Below, in pieces: positions 18,201-27,014 of a stretch of 64,000 bases of DNA. The stretch is from contig NC_065423.1 of the NCBI RefSeq assembly GCF_024362695.1, forward strand, positions 4,333,001 to 4,397,000, written 5' to 3'. Under the pieces are notes generated by a model. That model saw only the letters and a list, made by a program, of their open reading frames with translations, was not told the origin of the DNA and did not search any database. This stretch comes from Pectinophora gossypiella (taxonomy: Eukaryota > Arthropoda > Insecta > Lepidoptera > Gelechiidae). How positions within the stretch are numbered: position 1 is the stretch's first letter; each line of letters starts with the position of its first letter. The position numbers were made by a program, and so were the translations under genes.

Positions 18201-21090
18201 CGTAAGATGAACTACCCACACCTTACTGAGCTTTTTGATAGACCAACGTGATAGGTTATCGCCGATATCGCCATTTATAATGGTCGAGCCAACTGTGTTA
18301 CGGTTCGAACCGGCGCTCCCCGTTTGAGAAACAGACCTGGAAATGTTTGGTCAAAAATATTGTATGGGATGTTAACCCGCAGTGGAGCAGCGTGGTGGAG
18401 TATGCTCCATATACCCGCTCCGGTTGATTGAGGGGAGGTCTGTTCCCAGCAGTGGGACGTATATAGGCTGTTTATTTATTATGTTATGGAATGTTAAACT
18501 ATTTAAACTATTTGTTGGTAATAAGAGCTGTCCGGAAAACTTGGCAACTTTTTAAGTTTTTATAGATTGTGCTAATCAAAAATGTTTATAAAACACTTGA
18601 AGGAAGACAAAGCTACTGTCGGTAGTTTATTACATAATAATCAAATGTTTTAGTGTTTTCCGTAATTTTTAAATATACAAAATTTAAGAACAAACGCTAA
18701 GCGGCACTGTTCTATGAAAAACTCCTTACCTTAAAAGTGCGTTCACAAATATGGCACATGGGTGGCTTCTTACAATTGGCTTTGATCCAGTTGGTATGGG
18801 ACCTCATGTGCTGTTTCAGCCACCGCGCATGTTTAAACTCCTTATGACAGAGGTTGCAGACGTGTCTACCTGGGGCCACGGTGGATGTGGCCTGGAAGAC
18901 CACTAGTTGGAGGTAATTCTCTTCATCAGAGTTCAATGCTTCCTCATCCTTTGATGTGGTTGCTGTTTGCATTGAACTGCTGTCCACCTGAATAATACAA
19001 GGGGATTTTATCAAATCAAATCAAATCAAATCAATTTATTTGCGAGAACACATAGATACAATAAAGGTGGTAAAATAATTTAAATAACAATGTTGTGATG
19101 TGTTCGGCCTGCATGCAGGCGTACAAATATACATAAGAAAATAAAAAATAAAGAAATGGTACATTGAAAGAAAATAAAAATTCTTATTCTTTTGGTCAAA
19201 TACCTTGAATGGTTTTTGGTTCTGAACCTCCTCGACGTACTCAATAACAACCAAACGTCTCAAAACATCTGAAGCAGTAGCGCCGCGAAATTGAAAACGA
19301 ATGAAAACTTTCACAAAGCCATCAATATCCTAACGTGCCTTCCGAAGCACGGAATCATCTGAAAACTGCCTCTGCTTTATCATCAAAACTGTATACTTCA
19401 TCTATTGCACATTTCAAAGAACCAGGTGATGCAACCTGCATGTTTAGCTCTCAAAAAATCTTAAGGAATCGAATGTAGGCCCATCAGGCCGTGACCCATA
19501 TTCTCTGACAGACTCCGGTGCGGGTAAGTGGAGGGATACTTACGCTAGAAACGCTATTGACTGGGAATTCGCTCTTTGCTGGCAAGTCTGACACTGTCTG
19601 CTCCTGACCGAAGAACCCTTCCAGCACGGGGTTGTTGTTCAAAGGTAGCTCAATGAACTGAGAGTATGCCGGCTCTATGCAGTTTATTAGCACTTTATCC
19701 TTAAACATAATAGATAGATCGATGAAAACATTAAATTTGGTCTACAGACACAGGCATACAAAAAAAGTAAAGAGATTAGATACCGGCACGCAATCAACAG
19801 AGGCGCAACTTTGTATTTCAAAATTCAAATTCTTTTATTCAGTAGGTAACATAGTTGACATAGTTACACTTTGAATCGTGATTTTTTTTTACATAACGAA
19901 CGTCTCTTTCGCCTAAAACTGCTGTAACTTCTCACAACCTGCATAGCCAGTGAAAAGCAGCTGCAAGAAAAACCTCAGCACAGTGTCCTTAGACATTCCG
20001 TTTTTTTTTTTAAATACTGTTATACAATTTAGTAATTTGGCTGCCTAATATCAGTTCCCAGACAGCCTTATAATTTTACTACCTAATTAATTGCTGTTGG
20101 CTGAAATTGGACAGAAAGTAGGTACCTACCTAAAGAAAAAAAATATAGGTAGGTAACATTCAAAAACATAGGCATAAAAACAAAAAGTACTTCAACCTCC
20201 ACATCATCATGTTATTCTATGTCATGGGTTTAAGTTGTTAATCGGTCATTTCACCAATCCGTAGGTACGCACTTACAATGATGAATGTTATGTTTTATTT
20301 TATAAAGTCCATTATAGGTACTTGCCTCGCTCTTGACCGCTTCCGCATCCGCTAATAACTTGGCGTGTTCACGCAATGTGACGTCATTCCGTTCTACCAG
20401 CTCCTTGAACGCATGACAACGGGATATCTGGTGCACGCATTGCAGGCATAACTGGGCTGGAAGACCGTCACCCACAGCCACCTACAAAATAAAAGCGAAA
20501 AGCCTTGTACTTACATGAGTGAATATCAGAGAAATCTATCATTCGATTCATCGCAAAAATATACTAGAAGGTAATTAACGTTAGGAGAAAAAAGTTCTAA
20601 GACCTAATAGTGCCTAATAAACTTTTAAAAAACAAATTCCCGCCACTCATGCTAAGGGACATGAAATCAAAACAATTTCCATATCTGTCTCAGTCATTCC
20701 CGTATTACTATCGTCCTGTGTCTCATCTACTCCCATAATCATTACATTGTATGGAAAGAGACAGCGAGTGATTTCTCAATCGAATTCGAGAACACGCACG
20801 CATCCAAGAAAACTTGAAATTCAATGACTTTTCTAAACAAAGATGACGCGTTGCGACAACTGCTGTCGACGCACTATACCTGCTTTTCAACGAGTGCGAT
20901 AGAGACAACAATAGCAATCCAAAATAATATTTCATTTAATTCGTCATCTCACCTCCACTTTGGATATCCCCATCAACATAGTAGCCGTAAGCTGCTCAAA
21001 TAGAGGTCTCATGTCCTTTTTTATTTGCAAACAAGCTCGACATATTTTGTCGAACTTGAAATTCTGCTGTATTCTATTCGTAGCAGCCAT
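7913..21090 (-). CDS. ZAD and C2H2 zinc-finger protein, 13 fingers, Q-rich C-terminus
   Basis: Exons on the minus strand, each boundary with consensus splice signals and matching phase: 21090-20953, 20481-20326, 19699-19544, 19329-19204, 18987-18730, 17692-17417, 15638-15449, 14765-14588, 13881-13688, 12622-12207, 11341-11138, 10360-10283, 9409-9341, 8730-8647, 8017-7913; 2628 nt, 875 residues. Residues 10-85 form a ZAD dimerisation domain (CRAC ... CLQC). Thirteen C2H2 fingers run from exon 5 (HVCNLCHKEF) to exon 10 (YKCGLCVKTY), three split across introns, with TGEKP-type linkers after fingers 5-10. Exons 11-14 are short and glutamine-rich, including an uninterrupted polyQ tract, and resemble an activation domain. 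It is probably a nuclear DNA-binding regulator with unknown target. Intron 2 appears to use a GC donor, and exon 4 is the least certain. DNAJB13 lies inside intron 6 on the other strand. Confidence 0.9.
8101..8290 (+). mobile_element. Rep-H MITE-like repeat, copy 1
   Basis: Begins cctaggtcaaagataaatta and ends around gtctagttggaaag. It shares the internal block ctatgacgtc...caggttgcttttt and catagtaacttcgtgttttg with the copy at 45507-46089. Short right-end pieces also occur near 40935 and 56000. Confidence 0.6.
8936..8998 (-). repeat. Rep-A fragment
   Basis: Matches the Rep-A middle (agacaacaggcttgagggtg). Truncated on both sides. Confidence 0.6.
9436..9826 (-). repeat. Degenerate Rep-C SINE pieces
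   Basis: Two broken Rep-C segments: a tail part (ggtatggcgcatactccact, gcgggttggtggaggtg) and, after about 130 bp, the tRNA-like head (atcgaacccgaacttccaga). They lie in intron 13 of the ZAD gene. Confidence 0.6.
9911..10208 (-). mobile_element. Rep-C tRNA-derived SINE, near full length
   Basis: Read on the minus strand the head carries a tRNA A-box (TGGTCTAGTGG) and a B-box (GGTTCGATTCC), both perfect matches to the pol III consensus. Next comes the shared core (gtgcttcggagggcacgtta, then agcctttggtcccggctatt), and then the body with ggttggtggag and gtatgctccatac. About 300 bp. The best Rep-C copy in the window. Confidence 0.88.
10430..10512 (+). repeat. tRNA-like SINE head without body
   Basis: ccgtggtacagcggttgagc gives an A-box-like element and ggttcgaattcc a B-box. 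A real tRNA is unlikely because the acceptor stem does not pair and no SINE body follows; it looks like a Rep-B-type head. Confidence 0.55.
10858..11075 (-). pseudogene. LINE ORF2 C-terminal fragment (GRPRRTYDDQIGDVL family)
   Basis: The minus strand reads GRGRPRRTYDDQIGDVLRKG, a short gap, then ACMKRLM and ends near YPGEK. The GRPRR segment is the usual C-terminal signature of RTE/CR1-like LINE proteins. The same 3' end without this coding part recurs at 47163-47262. Confidence 0.65.
11265..11341 (-). repeat. CAG/CAA repeat encoding the polyQ tract
   Basis: Mixed CAA and CAG codons give more than twenty consecutive glutamines at the start of exon 11 of the ZAD gene. The codon mixture suggests selection for glutamine or an old, stabilised expansion rather than a fresh pure CAG run. 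Confidence 0.9.
11728..11936 (-). mobile_element. Rep-C SINE, internally deleted
   Basis: Tail (cccctcaatcaaccggagtg) and head (aatcgaacccggacctccag) are present but the core block between them is missing. A short local duplication (ctctagccagagcgttaatct) interrupts the head. Confidence 0.75.
12036..12094 (+). repeat. (GT)n microsatellite
   Basis: About 29 GT units with one GC interruption near the end, in intron 10 of the ZAD gene. Confidence 0.97.
12660..12870 (+). mobile_element. RTE-like LINE 3' end with UTR
   Basis: tgctacaccgacaagaacgt is followed by a block (tggacttgcccgaaggcatt, then ctctggccttgaaagtaccc) and ends in ttaaattagtgatgatgaa. The block recurs in reverse at 63165-63310. 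The ATG-rich tail is like the (GAT)n tail at 45861. Confidence 0.6.
13110..13312 (+). repeat. Rep-K repeat, copy 1
   Basis: Carries gtgtgacgtctgacgcccat, taaagtaagaccgagggggg and gaggtaaacctagctca, shared with copies at 39700, 54922 and 56668. No coding capacity and no clear pol III boxes were seen. Confidence 0.7.
13371..13555 (+). mobile_element. Rep-B tRNA-derived SINE, 5' truncated
   Basis: Starts at ttccgaaagtaagataatcc, includes the shared core and the typical 3' part (gtagtcgttacatgagctca, ggtttggtaatccacctcac) and ends gttagaagaag. The tRNA head is missing. Confidence 0.75.
13985..14215. other. GC-rich repeat-like block, unassigned
   Basis: Unlike its AT-rich surroundings, this stretch is GC-rich (ccctcccaccgcgggggcag, ggcggaaggtaacctacacc) with no long frame. 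It may be the 3' UTR of a LINE, but no second copy is in the window. Confidence 0.35.
14835..14942 (+). pseudogene. LINE ORF2 C-terminus (AKDREEWKSVIRAL family), copy 1
   Basis: The plus strand encodes WEQATEVAKDREEWKSVIRA then LHPNRG and a stop, the familiar end of a LINE protein, with an AGAAGA-rich tail. A second copy is at 23722. Confidence 0.8.
14944..15105. repeat. Rep-L fragment followed by a Rep-C tail
   Basis: Rep-L part: gtacatccatcgtaagatga and cttaccgagctttt. Then a Rep-C tail: tatacgtcccactgctgggc ... cccctcaatc. Confidence 0.6.
15183..15208 (+). repeat. (CT)n microsatellite
   Basis: About 13 CT units, in intron 7 of the ZAD gene. Confidence 0.95.
15366..15440 (-). repeat. Rep-A fragment abutting a splice donor
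   Basis: Matches the 5' block of Rep-A (cgccggcggggtcggtatcg). It stops within about 10 bases of the exon 7 donor of the ZAD gene (GT at 15448-15447). Confidence 0.65.
16052..17068 (+). CDS. DNAJB13: DNAJB13-like J-domain protein (radial spoke component)
   Basis: 338 residues in one exon. Residues 1-70 are a J domain (MGFDYYGILGVKR ... YDQYGEEGLKRG). The HPD tripeptide that activates Hsp70 is replaced by N32-P33-E34; loss of HPD is also known in DNAJB13. A linker with FHEFFGTSNP and the two-lobed DnaJ C-terminal substrate-binding domain follow (LSLEEVYKGG, EEGDQGPTRIPADVIFI, TLDDRILRIKINDVI), with no zinc-finger domain, so it is type II. DNAJB13 is a radial-spoke protein of motile cilia and sperm flagella. 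The gene sits entirely inside intron 6 of the ZAD gene on the opposite strand. Being intronless, it may be an old retrocopy. A canonical DNAJB1/4/5 chaperone is less likely given the lost HPD and the order of blocks. Confidence 0.9.
   Translation: MGFDYYGILGVKRSCCQLEIKRAYRRLALKYNPERHDNDENMKRIFALIGEAYEVLVDHKRRAVYDQYGEEGLKRGVPGPNEYIQPYAYHGEPLRTFHEFFGTSNPYADLLDYYENPPPMFDSPLGKGYKEKDATIVRPLALSLEEVYKGGLKKMKIQRLVFTDETCSELKLREKVLSIPIKPGIYPNTEVRFKEEGDQGPTRIPADVIFITEDRPHDTYVRSGLSDLLTVRTVTLQEALCGLMITLTTLDDRILRIKINDVITPTYEKVIEDEGLPVPACPHKAKGNLIIRFQIEFPEYLSKRSKKSFEEAFKVKEDEEEKFEKLKCGELSEASIFK
17715..18147 (+). pseudogene. Jockey-like LINE 3' remnant with poly(A)
   Basis: Reads CECGEVEDVDHIFLN, a stop where a cysteine is expected, then PKYDNAQLFQGL and a C-terminus ending NDIII. 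The cysteine-histidine pattern is the one found after RT in Jockey/CR1 proteins. A run of 11 A at 18137-18147 marks the 3' end. Confidence 0.75.
18153..18312. repeat. Rep-L repeat, longest copy
   Basis: cccaattggggtagtcagag, catccatcgtaagatgaact, caccttactgagctttttga and gagccaactgtgtta in order. Also found at 14944, 43400 and, reversed, 49362. It is probably a SINE or a LINE 3' end. Confidence 0.65.
18370..18478 (+). repeat. Rep-C SINE tail
   Basis: ggtggagtatgctccatata, ggttgattgaggggaggtct and cagtgggacgtatataggct, the 3' part of Rep-C only. Confidence 0.75.
19330..19366 (-). repeat. SINE core fragment at the exon 4 acceptor
   Basis: Minus strand: gattccgtgcttcggaaggc then acgttag. This is the core shared by Rep-B, Rep-C and Rep-D; its 3' end supplies the AG directly before ZAD exon 4 as modelled. 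Confidence 0.6.
19814..20075 (+). repeat. Rep-F repeat, copy 1
   Basis: attcaaattcttttattcag, taggtaacatagttgacata, taacgaacgtctctttcgcc and the end ggctgcctaatatcagttcc. Shared with copies at 43006 and 48245. No coding part. Confidence 0.75.
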
Positions 21091-22291
21091 TTTGACTGCA
21101 GTATCGAACTCTGTTTGTCCTTGTTTGGTAAAGAGAATGTCCGTAAATACTTTAACACGTATTATTTTCACATTTTATCACTTTTCTTAGATACGTCTAA
21201 GAAATTCGGCAGTGGATACAAAAAATAAATATTCACAAATTCACTATTTTCACAAACTTTCGAAATTAAAAGACGAAACCAGATTAATCGGTACGTGCAA
21301 ATGAGGTGGGGGCTGGATCTGTTATGAAACAGAATGTGATAGAAATATTTCACTTTACCGGCTCTATGACGAGTAAGAAAGAGATAGATAACCTACTAGC
21401 GTTGTGTTGTGCCATGGTTGCGTCAAAAAATAATAGAAAGGAAAGAATTGGAAGTTCATCCATCCATATCTGCAGAATATTGTTAATTGTTTATAAATCT
21501 TATATTTGTGGTATGTCCTTAAAACAATAGAAGGCCCACATAGAAGAAGATTATGAAATTCAGGATTCAATAATGGCGTAAAATCTATTTATTGCATCTT
21601 TTGTCTCGTTTAGACAGGTTACATTTACTTTATGTAAGAAAGAGACATCCATATCCATGCATTTCAAACTATTTTTTCCGTGGTTTATTTTTTTTATTTA
21701 AAATATAAAAGGTAGTAGTATAATTAAAAATCTTTATTGGACATAGAACTCCGGAGGTCTTGCTCTAAGTGAATCGATATTTCAGTCATCGCATCGAATC
21801 GATTTATATTTTTTATTTATGGCAATAAAAAATATAACACTTTACATTCGAATTCGAATACAAAACCAATACAAAACCAAAATCTTTCGTTTGCCTTTCG
21901 TATTTTCGTCCGTATTCCCCATAGATATAGGAAAGAGTAGGTAGTATTCCCATTAAATGGAATCGATGGAATCCTAGAATGTTGGTCAAGTTTGATAATG
22001 ATATCTATTCAATAAGCTGGCGCGGCCATATTATTATTTATTCTGTGCCTATGATTTCTATAAGGACGACGCGGCGCTTTTTGTTATTCATTACAAAGAC
22101 CTTGATAAACTTTGGTGTATCCAAACGTCGAATTCTCATTCTCTTGCCTTGATTTGACTTCTGTCACTTCTGTCATCTGTCTGAAGACATGTCAGCTGCT
22201 TTCGCACTAATTTTATAAACAATTTTCGTTTATTTGTATTTGTACGACATCCTTATTTCAGTTAAAGAAACGGCTTCGAAAACTGTTGAAA
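21091..22291. other. Intergenic region between divergent genes
   Basis: The ZAD gene (minus) and GOSR1 (plus) start 1.2 kb apart, so their promoters are here. No TATA-type signal could be placed with confidence and no repeat was recognised. A purine/pyrimidine-skewed AT-rich stretch spans 21640-21900. Confidence 0.5.
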
Positions 22292-25200
22292 ATGTCTGTA
22301 CTGACAAGTTCATCTTGGGAAGGTAAGTTCAGTGCTGTATACCTTTCTTATACGCCGGTTTTGGTTGAGTAAGTAGCGACAAATCTGTGACGTTGCAATT
22401 GTAACTGCTTACAAAAGATAATTTAGTCGTAGCGCAGGGTGTGGTAAACAAAACTGGCGATATGAATTATAAATTTATTGCGGGGCATTTTATTCCCATA
22501 CTACTAAGGAGAAATACCTACCGCTAACAAGATGTCTTTAATCTACTTAAAAGCTTATAAAATCTAGATAACAGTATGTACAAGTGCAGTTACTTTTAAG
22601 ATTCTTCATAGTGTATTTTGTCACTAAAAGGGAATTAAGTGAAAGATATTTATTTGAAGGATACTGATAACAGGTGTATTTGGATGGAACTTATTATAAT
22701 TTTGAAAGAAGTAATACTTGATATATATGTTTGTTCCTTTATACAAATGTTCAAATAACATACAAATGTATTACTGTTATTACAAATGTTATTCACAGTG
22801 CATCCATTGGGGTGACCACACCTTTTCGTAGCTAGCTAGCTGGTTTCATAACTTTTATACCAATTTAAGTACTTATAATTGACAAATTGCATTAAGAGAT
22901 AGGTATTGTTACAACATGATGTGGTCTGTACACTACAAGTGAGTTGTCTGTCTGGAAATTAGGTACCCTAATTTAAACAAAAAGCAAAAAAATACACAAA
23001 AAAAACACTGCCCAATTAAATCTTATCCATAAAGAGTCACTAATGTTGTTCCTACTTACCTACTAATAATTTTTATTCATTATTATAATTATTATCCTAA
23101 ACATACATTTTCTACTACTGCATAGATTTTGCTATAATGTAGGATTACTATTAAGGTAGGTATTTAGTATTCATTCAAAAATAAAAATTAACAACCATTC
23201 TTGTAAATAATTACATTGCAAAATGCTATGAAAAATGTCATATCATAATGCCACAGTACAAATACAACTTACAAATAATGATGATGATATTGAAGATTAG
23301 GATGATTAAGACAACAAATTATAAACCAGGCAAGCAGACTCCAGTAAATTATATCTATGTTGCAAAAACTTTTCAGACCTAAGAAAAACTGCACGCTTAC
23401 TGGAAAATGACATAGATGTAAAGTTGGTTGCATTCAGCAAGCTAGGAGTGAGCACTGGTGCGTCAAGTCTCAGCTCAGAGAGTGTCCCGCTCATCAACAG
23501 CGATGACATGTTTGACACCATGTCCATGGAATTGCAGCAGTTATTAAATAAGGTATTTTCTTATTCTCACGTATAGTGAATCACCTTAAGAGTCTAAATG
23601 CGGAAAACTTAGCCATTTTTGAGCCACCACTAGCTAGGTATTGTTTTGTCATTTTGTATTTTTGTTAAAAACTTAAGTTTTTTACGTTTATCAAAAGTGG
23701 CATTAAAAACTCTAGGCATGTCATGGGAGCAAGCTACAGAAACTGCAAAAGTTCACAAGGAGTGGAAATCTGTTATTGGAGCCCTACATCCCAACAGGGG
23801 ATAAAAGAATTAGAAGAAGAGGAGATCAAAAGTGACTGCAAATTGTCTTTTCATACTTGCCCTTGCTTATTGATTACTTGTGATTCCGCCCACCCCATTA
23901 GGGATTATGGGCGTGAGTTTATGTTTGTATGTGTGTTAATTTTATTACTTTTAGTGCAGTCGATTTTTCAAATAGGACACTACATTGGTAGAATTGTCTA
24001 GGATACATTTTTATTGTTTTAATATAACTGAATATAAAATTATATTAATTTGTCACTTAGCTTTCGCAAATCAATGACAAAATGTCGGAGCTGGCTCCGA
24101 GTGGCGCGGCTACAATGCACACTATCAAGAGACACAGAGAAATACTCATGGTAAGCACTACCATGGTGGTAGTATAGATAGATAGATGTAGCCTTTATTA
24201 TGAATTTATAACTATAAACATCAAAAACATAAAAACTTAATATTTAGCTGAAACTTAATATTTAAAATGTGTTTAAAATATTCGTAGCTACCGCTACCGC
24301 GTTTAAAGTAGGGATATGAGACTCCCGATATTTCGATACTGTTGCAAGTGCCATGATCACTGGATGACTGAAAACAATGTATGCTTAAAGATATTATTTG
24401 TCTTCCTCCTCCATTTGTCTTTTAACAAAGGCCTCCTCCAGCTCTTTCCACTTATCTCTGTCCCTCGCCAGCCTTCTCCACATGTTTCCTGCTGTCGTCC
24501 TCTTTTCCTTGTTCCATATCTGGGGTACCATACAACTCTGTTACGTCTTTTGTCCATTTCTCTATTTTTTCTACCGCACTACCATTTACTTATATTTAAA
24601 TAATACAACCATTTGGTTTGAACCAAACAAAACCCAATGAGGTTAAGCAAACTACGCCCCTATGAAACTATACCCTTATGGGGTAAAACGGGGGTTTGAA
24701 GTTTGTATGAAAGTCCGCGTACGAAGTCGCGGGCGGCTGCTAGTGTAAGTTTGTAACTTGCTACATGATCCGTTGTGTGTGGTGTCGTGTAGGACTACCA
24801 GCAAGAGTTCTCGAAGACTAGTGCGCGTGTGAGCGCGCGGCGAGAGCGCGAGGAGCTGCTGCGGGGGGGCAGCCCGCCGCCCGCCGCCGCCGCCGGCCTC
24901 AGCCGCCGCGACCAGTTTTCCAAGGAGGCCAACCACCTGCACAGGTAACACAACAGAACCAGCCTTACTTAGTTAAGTTCACGTCCGCACTTCATATCGT
25001 GTGGGTTGTGAGATGGAATACCAACCTCATCAACCCTTGTGTCCGGACAAGACCCCTGACAGAATGCAGGTAAGTGTAGTCGTGTCAGGTCAGGGCTCAT
25101 TCTAACGACTACTAACATCAGTAAGTAGAACCGGGAGCATAGACTTAACGTGCGTTCCGAAGCACGGATCATCTTTCTTTCGGACAATGTGGTGATCAGC

Positions 25201-26027
25201 TTGTAAACTCCTGTCCAACATAGGGGAATTTTGTGATAAGTCTCCACAGGGATTCAAACCCAGGGCCCAATGCTCAACCACTGGACCACAGAGGCTGTTA
25301 CCTCCACACTGACATGTGGCTTGCTATGCCCAATTCAGGCCTCATCTATTGACTTATTCAAGATAAATTATCTGCAGTGCCTTAATATGTGCTTTTAAAC
25401 ATTTCAGTTCCCATATACTGGTGGATGAGCAGATCAACATAGCGATGGAGGCGCGGGACCACCTCACCTCGCAGCGGCAGACCTTCAAACGCATGCAGAC
25501 GCGTTTCAACGACATTACTAATAGGTAAAACATTCACTATATATATCGTGATATATATATATATATATAAAAAGCTGCCACAGAAACGCTGTTTGAATCA
25601 TCTGATAAAGATGTAAAGGCCTGTGATATATAAAAAGTTTAAATAACGTCCTAAAACACCAAAAAATTAACACCAGATATGGTATCCAGCTGGCTACCAC
25701 AACGTCTCGAACGTGGGCCCTATATATCGTGATACCGCACATGAAATCCAATTCTATAACATAACAGCTCAAAAATATAGAGTTGTGATGTTTACAGAGA
25801 ATTATCACACCATTTATACTATGTACCTATAAAACCTTAACTCTTTCGTATCGTATCGGGCGTCGAGCTAGATTTAAATCTAACTAAAGTTTATTTTATT
25901 TTACAGGTTTCCAATGCTAAACAGTCTAATATACAGGATAAACGCGCGCAAACGACGTGATTCTCTAATCATCGGTCTCGTGGTAGCAGTATGTACGTTC
26001 CTACTCCTCTTGTACGCATTCCATTGA
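22292..26027 (+). CDS. Gos28: Golgi SNAP receptor complex member 1 (GS28), Qb-SNARE
   Basis: Exons 22292-22322, 23377-23552, 24061-24150, 24793-24944, 25408-25524, 25907-26027; the phases agree and give 228 residues, close to the family's usual length. The N-terminal regulatory helices include DLRKTARLLENDIDVKLVAF. The SNARE helix runs from about residue 140 (HILVDEQINIAMEARDHLTS), and the diagnostic NSLIYRINARKRRDSLIIG leads into a C-terminal membrane anchor (LVVAVCTFLLLLYAF). GS28 is a Qb-SNARE for ER-Golgi and intra-Golgi fusion. Exon 4 holds an alanine/proline-rich insertion (GGSPPPAAAAGL) encoded by very GC-rich DNA. Introns carry LINE and SINE remnants. Confidence 0.97.
23722..23822 (+). 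pseudogene. LINE ORF2 C-terminus (KEWKSVIGALHPNRG family), copy 2
   Basis: Reads WEQATETAKVHKEWKSVIGA, LHPNRG and a stop, with a purine-rich tail. Same family as 14835-14942; in GOSR1 intron 2. Confidence 0.8.
24397..24560 (-). pseudogene. LINE ORF2 C-terminus (LARDRDKWKELEEAF family)
   Basis: The minus strand reads WRRLARDRDKWKELEEAFVK then RQMEEEDK and a stop, typical of the end of an insect LINE protein. The upstream frame is broken near GRQQE. In GOSR1 intron 3. Confidence 0.75.
24995..25300 (-). mobile_element. Rep-B SINE, near full length
   Basis: The head on the minus strand (cctctgtggtccagtggttg) carries the tRNA A-box; the B-box region (gggtttgaatcc) is slightly decayed. Core (gtgcttcggaacgcacgtta) and 3' part (gttgatgaggttggtattcc) are present. 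In GOSR1 intron 4. Confidence 0.8.
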
Positions 26028-26473
26028 CTGCTTTGACTTTGTGAAGGTATGAACGTGTGATATCTGCGCGGCGATGGCACGCGTTTGATAGAGATATAGT
26101 TAGGCTGAAACATTTATGTAAATAGGCTAGAATACCGGGTCAAAGATAAATTATAAAATGTTTTGACTTTTCGAAAAAGATATCATTGACTAGGTTGCCC
26201 TCGTGCCTATTGCGGTGGCCGATTTGAGTTTTTGAACACACTCTAATATTGTTAGACAGAGCCGATTAGACAAAGTTCATCAGACATAGCGAAAATACTA
26301 TTTTATCAGTTAAGTCACCTTCACAAATGAGAAAGCAATTTTCTTTTCTCTCGTACATTATATTTATTAAATTTATTTACGTTACCTAACTCGATTAGAG
26401 CTTGTATAGGTCGCACTTCTGTGCACATGTCTCCCACATCAATTGGAGGCATTAGGAGAATAAAAGAGCAGCG

Positions 26474-26610
26474 AGCTTAGCAACGTAAGCACGCGACTCT
26501 TTCTCGCCGCGACAGAGATCATCTGTCGCTTTCTGTGCAGTACTGTGAGAGAGTGACTGGTGACGTATGTCGAGGCGAGAAAGAGTCGCGCGCTTACAGT
26601 GCTAAGCCCC
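26474..26610. repeat. Hairpin-forming inverted repeat, arms about 42 bp
   Basis: Left arm 26474-26515 (agcttagcaacgtaagcacg, cgactctttctcgcc) and right arm 26568-26610 (ggcgagaaagagtcg, cgcgcttacagtgctaagcc) pair almost fully around a 52-bp loop. It lies about 450 bp past the GOSR1 stop. It is more GC-rich than its flanks. Confidence 0.8.
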
Positions 26611-26704
26611 GAGAATATTATGTTTTTGTATATTTATTGTGATGAGCTATAAGATATACTGTTATGGTGTTACCCTTTTATTGTCTATGACTAGGGAATA
26701 CAAT

Positions 26705-27011
26705 GGCCCCGATTCCTGGAGACACCGTCTAATTTTATTTTAAGTTATATCTGTCATTTTCATATCCGTCGAAAAGGAAAGGGACGGATGATTCACAGCT
26801 CTTAATTTTAGGAAGAATGAGTAAATGAACGTGTCGGATTATTGACTGATGTAAAATTTTTAGACGGTTGGTTTAGATTTGTGCTTAAAATTGACGTGTG
26901 TTCCATAAATTTTATGCTTGTCGATTACCCGTCCCTTTCCTTTTCGGCGGATAAGAAAATGACAGATATAACTTAAAATAAAATTAGATGGTATTTACAG
27001 GAATTAGCACC
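26705..27011 (+). mobile_element. MITE-E, full-length copy, 3-bp TSD
   Basis: 307 bp. The ends are inverted over roughly 85 bp (ggccccgattcctggagaca at the left; gaattagcacc, reverse of ggtgctaattc, at the right), with aaaaggaaagggacgg in both arms. The flanks are AAT on both sides. No coding capacity. Confidence 0.88.
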
Positions 27012-27014
27012 AAT

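Noticed and set aside
24676..24951. 91-codon minus frame rich in arginine and threonine
   Set aside because: Antisense of GC-rich GOSR1 exon 4.
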